From: Methyloceanibacter sp.
Lineage (GTDB): Bacteria > Pseudomonadota > Alphaproteobacteria > Rhizobiales > Methyloligellaceae
Direction of reading: 5' to 3'
DNA length: 34,061 bases
NCBI GenBank assembly: GCA_029287395.1
Contig: JARFRF010000124.1
Location: forward strand, 1-34,061
In this document: positions 28,369 through 34,061 of the stretch, in pieces
Layout: every line of letters begins with the position of its first letter
Numbering within the stretch: position 1 is the stretch's first letter
Translations under genes and position numbers: made by a program
Notes under the pieces: model-generated
Told to the model about the DNA's origin: nothing
The model's database searches: none
What the model saw: the letters and a program-made list of their open reading frames with translations, nothing else

Positions 28369-28449
28369 TTAAGCCGGACGTGAAAATGCTAATGTGACGC
28401 GGTAGCTGGCAGAAATGGTACACCACGTTTGACATAGTGGCATCCCGCC

Positions 28450-28479
28450 AAAAAAAAAGCCCGGGGCAACGCCCCGAGC
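28450..28479 (-). terminator. Rho-independent terminator of the phasin gene
   Basis: On the minus strand GCTCGGGGC-GTT-GCCCCGGGC forms a 9-bp stem (one T-G wobble) followed by nine T. It lies 32 bases after the phasin stop and is the strongest intrinsic terminator in the window. Confidence 0.9.
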
Positions 28480-28511
28480 CATCCTTGGGAGGAAGAATAG
28501 GTGCTGTTGCT

Positions 28512-28844
28512 CTAGGAAGCCTTCTTTGCGAAAGCAGCTTCCATCGGCTTGTAAGCGTCCTTGGCCATGCCGACGTACATTTCGCCGATCTTGGACATCT
28601 CAGCCATGTAACCGTCATAGGCCTTCTTGGCGAACTTCGACTGAATCTCGATGGCCTGCTCGAAAGACTTGGCGCCGGCAAGCTGCTCGACGACCCTCGT
28701 CGAATCTTCGAAAGCCTTCTTCGAATAGTCGGTGAATTCAGCGGCAATAGCCTGGAAACCTTTGTTCATCTCGCCGAACGAGCGGACATAGGCATCGAAG
28801 CCGTCTTTGCCAACTTTCTGGAACTCTTCAAAACCTGAGATCAT
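28512..28844 (-). CDS. Phasin (PHB granule-associated protein)
   Basis: A 110-residue all-helical phasin-2-type protein that coats polyhydroxybutyrate granules. It is rich in Lys, Glu, Ala and Phe, lacks Cys and Pro-rich parts, and has the pattern FEEFQKVGKDGFDAYVRSFG, then AIAAEFTDYSKKAFEDSTR and SFEQAIEIQSKFAKKAYDGY, ending AKKAS. The ATG at 28844 has GAGG 6-7 bases upstream; the ATG at 28874 lacks this. It is a single-gene unit with its own promoter and terminator, consistent with high expression. Confidence 0.92.
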   Translation of the reverse strand: MISGFEEFQKVGKDGFDAYVRSFGEMNKGFQAIAAEFTDYSKKAFEDSTRVVEQLAGAKSFEQAIEIQSKFAKKAYDGYMAEMSKIGEMYVGMAKDAYKPMEAAFAKKAS

Positions 28845-28894
28845 GGAACCCTCTTCATCATTGGGGTGGGACAAAATGCTGCAAGCGCGAACTA

Positions 28895-28922
28895 ATTATA
28901 TGCATTGCACAAAAGACGTCAA
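28895..28922 (-). promoter_or_regulatory. Strong sigma70 promoter of the phasin gene
   Basis: On the minus strand TTGACG (28922-28917), a 16-base spacer and TATAAT (28900-28895) form a near-consensus promoter 50 bases upstream of the phasin ATG. Confidence 0.75.
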
Positions 28923-28943
28923 CCTCCATTTTGCACTGCACAA
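28900..28943. promoter_or_regulatory. Two TGCAyTGCACAA sites, putative PhaR operators
   Basis: ATGCATTGCACAA (28900-28912) and TTGCACTGCACAA (28931-28943) are direct repeats matching at 11 of 13 bases and spaced 31 bases, about three helical turns. One covers the -10/spacer and the other lies just upstream of the -35 of the phasin promoter. The PHB regulator PhaR of alphaproteobacteria is known to bind TGC-rich sites and repress phasin genes, so PhaR is the likely ligand. Confidence 0.55.
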
Positions 28944-29125
28944 CCATTGTTCCTTGGTCTAATGCCCGCGTCCATCGGGCGCCCTTAACGCTTTGGCAAT
29001 CGTCAAATTCTAGCTTTTCCGTTTGTCGGCCTTGGAAAACGGCAAGACGGGTCTGTATCCGCCTCTTGAGAACGCAGGAGAGCGTTTGAAGTCGGCGTGA
29101 CAAACGGGGAAAGGCGTAAGCCAAA

Positions 29126-30544
29126 GTGTTCGAAAAAATTCAAAATGGAGCCGCAACGCCGTCTCGCCAGTCGGCCACATGTGTTCGTCAAGCGGCCAAG
29201 ATCGGTCTTGCGGTGCTGCTCGCGCTCGGCGCGACACTGACCCATGTCAGCGAAGCCTTTGCGGACAAGCGCGTAAAGGCCGCCATTATCGTCGACGCGA
29301 ACACGAACAATGTCTTGTATTCCCAGTCCGCCGACGTTCTTCGATCGCCCGCATCGCTCACAAAGATTATGACGCTCTATGTCCTGTTCGCGTATATGCG
29401 GGCCGGCCGTTTCACGCCCGAAACAAAGCTTAAGGTGTCGAAACACGCGGCAAGTCAGTCACCGACAAAGCTCTATCTAAAGCCAGGCTCCACCATCGCC
29501 GTCAAAGACGCGATCAAGGCGCTTGTAACCAAGTCGGCCAACGACGCCGCCTCAGTGGTTGCCGAGAATGTGGGCGGTACCGAGGAGAATTTCGCACGGA
29601 TCATGACTCAGACCGCGCGCAACCTAGGCATGAAGAATACGACCTATCGCAACGCCTCAGGTCTTCCCAACAAGGAACAGCTGACGACGGCCCGCGACCA
29701 GGCCATCCTGGCGATGCACATCAAGCAGGATTACCCGGAGTACTACAGCGTCTTTGAGACCAAATACTTCGCCTATAACGGCCGCAAGTACAGGAACCAC
29801 AATCGCCTGCTCTTCAACTACAAGGGAACGACGGGCATCAAGACCGGATACACGCGTGCTAGCGGCTTCAACCTCACAGCCTCGGTCGAACGCGGCGATA
29901 AGCGCTTGGTCGGTGTCGTACTCGGTGGCCGCACCGGTGCACTACGCAATGCTGCGATGACATCGCTCCTCGACAAGCATTGGTCGAAGGCGTCATCGAG
30001 AAAGCCGAGGGGGACAAATTTCATTGCATCTCTGCTAGGAGCGCCGACGCCGCCGCGCCCCTCGCGCAAACCGATGTTCTCGTTGGCGAGCGCCGCAGTT
30101 CCTGTAGCAACGCACAGGCTACCGGCTGCTCCGCGCCCCGCTGCAGCTCAGCCCGCCCCGGCTCAGCCTCAGCCAACAAGAGCTCAGCCGGCCATCGCCC
30201 AACCCGCCCAACGACCGCAAATCGTACAGGCGAGCCTAGCGCCAAGCCTCGTACCCAATCGCCTCGCTGCGCCAAGGCGCGCGTCCACGAATACGATGGG
30301 CGATTACCACGTCCAAGTAGGATCCTATAATTCTCCCGCGGACGCCCAGAATCGCCTCGGCATGGTGCGTCAACGTGCACCGCAGTTGCTTGAAGGGCAC
30401 CTGCCCTTCACGACCACGTTCCAAAAAGACAATCGGGAATGGTATCGAGCCCGCTTCGCGGGTTTCACGAAATCCGATGCGCGCCGCACCTGTGAGAAAT
30501 TGAAGCGCATGCGCCTTGATTGCATTGCGCTTGCCGCCGAGTAG
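29126..30544 (+). CDS. D-alanyl-D-alanine carboxypeptidase with SPOR domain
   Basis: A 472-residue periplasmic penicillin-binding protein of the S11 (DacA/DacF) family that trims peptidoglycan stem peptides. A signal peptide ends at about AFA-47. The catalytic motifs are SLTK (Ser77, Lys80), SAN (137-139) and KTG (239-241). After the catalytic domain comes a Pro/Ala/Gln-rich linker (about 305-385) and a C-terminal SPOR domain (about 392-472, YHVQVGSYNSPADAQNRL) that should bind denuded septal glycan. The start is GTG at 29126. It is the only gene in its unit; its promoter lies somewhere in 28945-29125. Confidence 0.94.
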   Translation: MFEKIQNGAATPSRQSATCVRQAAKIGLAVLLALGATLTHVSEAFADKRVKAAIIVDANTNNVLYSQSADVLRSPASLTKIMTLYVLFAYMRAGRFTPETKLKVSKHAASQSPTKLYLKPGSTIAVKDAIKALVTKSANDAASVVAENVGGTEENFARIMTQTARNLGMKNTTYRNASGLPNKEQLTTARDQAILAMHIKQDYPEYYSVFETKYFAYNGRKYRNHNRLLFNYKGTTGIKTGYTRASGFNLTASVERGDKRLVGVVLGGRTGALRNAAMTSLLDKHWSKASSRKPRGTNFIASLLGAPTPPRPSRKPMFSLASAAVPVATHRLPAAPRPAAAQPAPAQPQPTRAQPAIAQPAQRPQIVQASLAPSLVPNRLAAPRRASTNTMGDYHVQVGSYNSPADAQNRLGMVRQRAPQLLEGHLPFTTTFQKDNREWYRARFAGFTKSDARRTCEKLKRMRLDCIALAAE

Positions 30545-30561
30545 CTGAGCCCGCTTGCGGC

Positions 30562-31266
30562 TTAAGTTTCAAGCAACACATCTTTTGCTTCGTTAATCCG
30601 CGCGGCGAGATAGGTGGAGCCCCCCTGATCGGGATGCAACTTCATCATCAGCCGCCGATGGGCCTGCCGGATGTCGCCTTGTGTGGCGTTGGGCCCGACC
30701 TCTAGAACCGCTCGGGCTTCTTCCACGCTCATGCGACCCTTGCTGAACCCACCGGACCCGCCTGCTTGGCTTGCGCCCTCAGCTTTGGGCCGCCAGTCCG
30801 GGAACCGCCAATCCAGATAGGCTTCCATGAGCGAGGCCTCTTTGAGCCCGTCAGACCGGAACCCGTTGTAGAGCTCAATCGCCTCGGTCTCGCTGAGCGA
30901 GGACAGCGCGCGACCTTCGAACCGGCCTTCGAGGCATCGGCCATCCATGTAACCGGTGTCATGATCGAGCTCCATCTCCAAACGCTCGGTCTGCACGTGT
31001 GAAGACTGGCCGTCGGACCTCTCCTCCGGCCCTCCAAAGCTGCCAACGCCCCCGCCCCCGGCGATGAGGCTCATGGCAAATGCCGCCAGTGGAATCGCCA
31101 GCGGCAATGCGCCTCGCAAGGCCAAAAAACCCGCGACGGCAAAAAGCCCGACCGCACCGACCTTGCGGATCCCCCCAGCAAGCTGTCTGGGGTTGGCGCG
31201 AACGATGGCCCGCGCGGCGAGTAGTAGAACCACGAGAAGCGCACAACCGAGAAAGAAATAGACCAT
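30562..31266 (-). CDS. Membrane-anchored J-domain protein
   Basis: A 234-residue protein with one or two N-terminal membrane helices (VYFFLGCALLVVLLLAARAI, then a second hydrophobic stretch at about 40-72), a Gly-rich turn, and a C-terminal J-domain of about 55 residues with the HPD triad in RLMMKLHPDQGGSTYL. The layout, N-terminal anchor and C-terminal J-domain, resembles mitochondrial Tim14/Pam18 and related alphaproteobacterial proteins; it should stimulate DnaK at the membrane. The ATG at 31266 is 10 bases after the upstream gene, so the two are likely co-transcribed. Confidence 0.85.
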   Translation of the reverse strand: MVYFFLGCALLVVLLLAARAIVRANPRQLAGGIRKVGAVGLFAVAGFLALRGALPLAIPLAAFAMSLIAGGGGVGSFGGPEERSDGQSSHVQTERLEMELDHDTGYMDGRCLEGRFEGRALSSLSETEAIELYNGFRSDGLKEASLMEAYLDWRFPDWRPKAEGASQAGGSGGFSKGRMSVEEARAVLEVGPNATQGDIRQAHRRLMMKLHPDQGGSTYLAARINEAKDVLLET

Positions 31267-31276
31267 AGGCGCGGGC

Positions 31277-31993
31277 CTACCGCAGCTGTTCGAGCAGGAG
31301 CGTCGCGGCGCCACTCTTCGCGTTTTCGAGCGCCTTACGTCCGCCAGAGGCATAGACCGCTACGGCATTCAACAACGCTCGAAGCTGCGCCGCAGACCCA
31401 GCATCGAAGCGGCAATAGGCGCCCCGAGACAAGCGTGCGATCTCCTTAAAAGCCTGCTCCGCACGCGCGTCGTGTCCCTCCTGGAACACGAACACAGGCA
31501 CGCCGACGAGACCCAACTCCCCGGCGAGCTGGCACAACGCGTCGACGTTTTCTTCCATGCAGTCGCCCACATAAACGAGGGCATTGACGGTCTGACGCCC
31601 CGTCTCTTTCCGAGCGTGGGTCAGGACTTTGCGGATCTGCGTATGCCCGCCCTCGCAATGGACCTGTCGCATCAGCCGGGCCAGCGCATCGGGATCACGC
31701 ACCCATTTGCTGGCGCGGCACTCGCCGAACCCGCGAAAATACATGAGCTGGACGTCCAGACCTCCAACCTTTTTAACCGCTCGAAACATCTCGCTCTGAA
31801 GGCCGAGGGCGAGGTCCCAGGTCGGCTGGCGGCTCATTGTGGCGTCCATGGCAAAGATCAACCGGCCGCCCCCAGCAACAGTGGGCGTCAAACTTTGTAC
31901 CTTGCTGAGGAAGGCGTCGACTTCCGAGGAGGAAGACGTTCCGCGTGCGACCTCGCTCGAACCGGTCCTAGACGGGGTCTTCGGTTCGCTCAT
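31277..31993 (-). CDS. VWA-like domain protein
   Basis: A 238-residue soluble protein with a von Willebrand A-like fold. The segment GGRLIFAMDATMSRQPTWDLA resembles a MIDAS strand, but the DxSxS motif is altered to DATMS. Later parts (VQLMYFRGF, NALVYVGDCMEENVD, GVPVFVFQEG) fit alternating strands of the fold. The ATG at 31993 has GGAG about 9 bases upstream and is preferred over 32014. It precedes the J-protein by 10 bases. The function is not known; protein-protein binding is inferred from the fold. Confidence 0.75.
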   Translation of the reverse strand: MSEPKTPSRTGSSEVARGTSSSSEVDAFLSKVQSLTPTVAGGGRLIFAMDATMSRQPTWDLALGLQSEMFRAVKKVGGLDVQLMYFRGFGECRASKWVRDPDALARLMRQVHCEGGHTQIRKVLTHARKETGRQTVNALVYVGDCMEENVDALCQLAGELGLVGVPVFVFQEGHDARAEQAFKEIARLSRGAYCRFDAGSAAQLRALLNAVAVYASGGRKALENAKSGAATLLLEQLR

Positions 31994-32365
31994 TGACCCG
32001 CTCCGCGATGACATTCAAACGATGAGAAACTTCATGCTCTTATAAATGGTTGTTCTTCGCCGAATTCTCAATGCCGGCCATGAAGAAGGGAGTGATTGAG
32101 GTCGCCGTGCTCAGGGAGCCGCTCATCCTAATGCAGCAGGGCGAGAGGACAAGTGGACGGCCGCTGAGGCGAACGTAAGCCGCGCCCGATTAAACAACAC
32201 GGGCGGACCGCTGCATGAGCGCATCTCTATTTGCCCGATCGCCGAGTGGGCGTTTGAGGAGGGGCGGCCTAGTTGAGCGCGCACACAAATGTGTTTCGAG
32301 GCACTATTCCGAGGCGTTATGGTCGCGAGCCTCTCCGGCGGCGTCGCATATTTGAAAGGTGTCCA
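31994..32365. other. Divergent intergenic region, VWA gene / panC
   Basis: 372 bases with no convincing gene. It contains a perfect palindrome ACACA-AA-TGTGT at 32283-32294, about 70 bases before the panC start, that might be an operator. I could not place clear -35 and -10 elements. Confidence 0.5.
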
Positions 32366-33223
32366 ATGGCCACCCAAATCGAGATCGTCAGAACCGTTGC
32401 GGATCTGCGCACCCGCGTTCGCACGTGGCAGCGCGAGGGTGAGAATATCGCCATGGTGCCGACCATGGGCGCCATTCATAAGGGCCATATGTCTCTGGTC
32501 CGGCAGGCAAAGCAACTGGCGGACCATACGATCGCGTCGATCTTCGTGAATCCCCTGCAATTCGGACCAGGCGAAGACTTCGAGGCCTACCCGCGCGGCG
32601 AAGCGCGGGATGCAGCTTTGCTGGCGGACGCCGGTGCGGACCTTCTCTTCGTGCCGGACGGACGAGAGATGTATCCGGAAGGTTTTGCCACAACGGTTCA
32701 CGTAGCGGGTCTGACCGAGGGCCTGTGCGGCGCGAGTCGGCCCGATCATTTCGACGGCGTCGCGACGGTTGTTGCCAAGCTTCTTCTCCAGTGCCTCCCC
32801 GACATCGCCGTGTTTGGCGAGAAAGATTATCAGCAGCTCCTCGTTATCAAGCGAATGGTTCGTGACCTGAACATCCCGGTCGAAATTGTCGGCGGCGCCA
32901 TTGTGCGCGAGCCGGACGGGTTAGCCCTCTCCTCTCGCAACACTTACTTATCGTCAGATGAACGCGAAACGGCACCACTGTTGCACACGACACTTCAACA
33001 GGCCGCCCACGAAGTCGCTTCCGGTCTCGCCCTGGAGCCAACGTTGGAAAGCGCCCACGCTGCCCTTGAGGCAGCCGGATTCCGCGTCGACTATTTGGAG
33101 GCACGCGATCCGGTCACGCTTGTACCCCTGTCGGGGAATGTCTCATCCGCGCGGATCTTGGTTGCGGCTTTCCTCGGCAAAACGCGGCTCATCGACAACG
33201 TCACTGTTCCACCACAGAGCTGA
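32366..33223 (+). CDS. panC: Pantothenate synthetase
   Basis: A 285-residue enzyme that joins pantoate and beta-alanine with ATP to give pantothenate, the precursor of coenzyme A. The nucleotidyltransferase motif is VPTMGAIHKGHMSLVR (His38, His41); FVNPLQFGPGEDFEAYPR, FGEKDYQQLLVIKRMVRDL and LALSSRNTYLS are also family signatures. AAGG lies about 6 bases before the ATG at 32366; the frame is open upstream without family sequence. No panB is adjacent, and neighbours do not belong to the pathway. Confidence 0.97.
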   Translation: MATQIEIVRTVADLRTRVRTWQREGENIAMVPTMGAIHKGHMSLVRQAKQLADHTIASIFVNPLQFGPGEDFEAYPRGEARDAALLADAGADLLFVPDGREMYPEGFATTVHVAGLTEGLCGASRPDHFDGVATVVAKLLLQCLPDIAVFGEKDYQQLLVIKRMVRDLNIPVEIVGGAIVREPDGLALSSRNTYLSSDERETAPLLHTTLQQAAHEVASGLALEPTLESAHAALEAAGFRVDYLEARDPVTLVPLSGNVSSARILVAAFLGKTRLIDNVTVPPQS

Positions 33224-33237
33224 CGGTCCTAATTAGG

Positions 33238-33678
33238 TCAGTCGATCAACCTCAGGGCGCGCAGCTCTTCCCGCATGCCCGGTGGGATTTCGGCACTGGC
33301 TTCATTAGATAAGGATACATCGGGAGGCGCCTCTTCTGCCTTCAAGTAGCGCCAGCCCTGGAATGGACGGCGCGGATTGAGCCGCGTCTCGACGACGTTG
33401 GAGTCCAACACGATGCCGCAGCAGGGCGTTCCGTCCTGCTGCGTCGTCTTCTTCAAATCGAGGATGCGCTGGCGCGCGGATACAAAGCCTTTAATGACCC
33501 AGTAGAGCGATCCGCCGTCCAAGACTTCGACTCTTCGGCGCGGCATTTGCTTAGTCTTGTGACACAGCTCTGGGACCTTCCCCATCCGCGCAAGTGCCTC
33601 CAGACGTTTCTCCTGCCAGGCTCGGAGGTCATCGACCCTGTCGATCCCGACGCAAAGCTTCACAAGGTGGACGGTCAT
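33238..33678 (-). CDS. DUF1489 family protein
   Basis: A 146-residue protein of the alphaproteobacterial DUF1489 family, function unknown. Family features are VHLVKLCVGIDRVDDLRAWQ at the N-terminus, MPRRRVEVLDGGSLYWVIKG in the middle and QRILDL followed by a D-P-RRPFQGWRYL segment (here LNPRRPFQGWRYL). It is soluble and of normal length. It lies 14 bases after the universal stress protein gene on the same strand and converges on panC. Confidence 0.87.
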   Translation of the reverse strand: MTVHLVKLCVGIDRVDDLRAWQEKRLEALARMGKVPELCHKTKQMPRRRVEVLDGGSLYWVIKGFVSARQRILDLKKTTQQDGTPCCGIVLDSNVVETRLNPRRPFQGWRYLKAEEAPPDVSLSNEASAEIPPGMREELRALRLID

Positions 33679-33692
33679 CGTGGCACGGTTGC

Positions 33693-34061
33693 CTAGTGCG
33701 ACATGAAGAGGGGAATTGTCGCCTCTTCGAGCATTGTGAGAGTGACGCCGCCGAGAATAAACTCCCGCCAGCGCGAGTGATGGAATGCCCCCATGACGAT
33801 CAGGTCGGCGGCCAATTCTCTCGAGCGCGAGAGCAACAGCCGCCCCACGTCCACACCTTCGCTCATCGGGAAGGTCACCGTTTCGGCATCGATGTCATGA
33901 CGGCTGAGATGCGCAACCATACCATCGACTGTAAGGCTCTCATTCTCACGCCCATCTTCATCGAGGCCAGCCGCGAGGACGACCCGCTTCGCATCCATTA
34001 GAAATGTGCGCGCATCGCTGACGGCGCGCGCAGTCTGAGCGCTGCCATCCCAGGCTACAAC
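33693..34061 (-). CDS. Universal stress protein, C-terminal part (cut by window edge)
   Basis: A partial gene whose N-terminal part lies beyond position 34061. The frame is open to the edge, starting VVAWDGSAQTARAVSDARTF, the typical entry of a second UspA domain. Near the end comes ADLIVMGAFHHSRWREFILG and GVTLTMLEEATIPLFMSH, the usual UspA nucleotide-binding and closing strands, although the second Gly of the G-x2-G motif is His. Rhizobial proteins of this sort often have two tandem Usp domains in about 280 residues. An internal ATG at 33998 is not a likely start. Confidence 0.88.
   Translation of the reverse strand, partial: VVAWDGSAQTARAVSDARTFLMDAKRVVLAAGLDEDGRENESLTVDGMVAHLSRHDIDAETVTFPMSEGVDVGRLLLSRSRELAADLIVMGAFHHSRWREFILGGVTLTMLEEATIPLFMSH

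Noticed and set aside
30100-30260. Repetitive GC-rich tract, considered as a tandem repeat or CRISPR-like array
   Set aside because: It is the Pro/Ala/Gln linker of the carboxypeptidase; repeats are irregular and at protein level only.

Overview
This is a GC-rich chromosomal window from an alphaproteobacterium, most likely of the order Hyphomicrobiales (Rhizobiales). The evidence is gene content and order: split gatCAB, pyrB with a dihydroorotase-like partner, plsY-topA-rnr, DUF983-rpmG, divK-pleD, EipB (DUF1849), phasin-clpS-clpA, a SPOR-domain D,D-carboxypeptidase, DUF1489 and an alphaproteobacterial-type DivK. I see no prophage, transposase, CRISPR array, tRNA or rRNA. The window is mostly core housekeeping sequence, with decay at two places.

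Layout. 131-1802 (-): a family-39-type membrane glycosyltransferase broken by two frameshifts and an amber codon. 1822-6844 (-): one probable transcription unit, gatC-gatA-Rid-chorismate mutase-gatB-quinone reductase, in which two small enzymes separate gatA from gatB. 6990-8188: a UPF0173 metal hydrolase (-) divergent from ruvX (+). 8202-8923 (-): DUF5993 small membrane protein plus an unusual DsbB. 9259-12225 (+): pyrB, a catalytically disabled pyrC-like gene and plsY. 12226-12828: about 600 bases holding the N-terminal stump of dprA. 12829-18613 (+): topA, rnr, DUF983 and rpmG. 18614-19184: gene-free, with a strong dyad. 19185-20938 (-): divK-pleD. 21284-22129 (-): EipB. 22331-25329 (+): Rid protein, glycerophosphodiesterase, FemAB-like GNAT and HIT protein. 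25462-28245 (-): clpS-clpA. 28512-28844 (-): phasin with a clear promoter, putative PhaR sites and terminator. 29126-30544 (+): D,D-carboxypeptidase. 30562-31993 (-): a VWA-like protein and a membrane J-protein. 32366-33223 (+): panC. 33238-34061 (-): DUF1489 and a universal stress protein cut by the window edge.

Functional themes are indirect aminoacylation of Gln/Asn tRNA (GatCAB), pyrimidine synthesis (PyrB with its non-catalytic partner), DNA topology and RNA decay (TopA, RNase R), polarity and c-di-GMP control (DivK/PleD), envelope upkeep (EipB, DsbB, carboxypeptidase, PlsY), protein quality control (ClpS/ClpA, J-protein) and PHB storage (phasin). I found no convincing new multigene system. 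The most notable signals are the eroded dprA locus, the DsbB with a relocated second cysteine pair next to DUF5993, the pyrC-like protein lacking metal ligands, a near-leaderless pyrB promoter with an adjacent dyad, paired TGCAyTGCACAA sites over the phasin promoter, and a nested hairpin in the rpmG-pleD gap whose minus-strand loop carries an anti-Shine-Dalgarno-like CCTCCTC.
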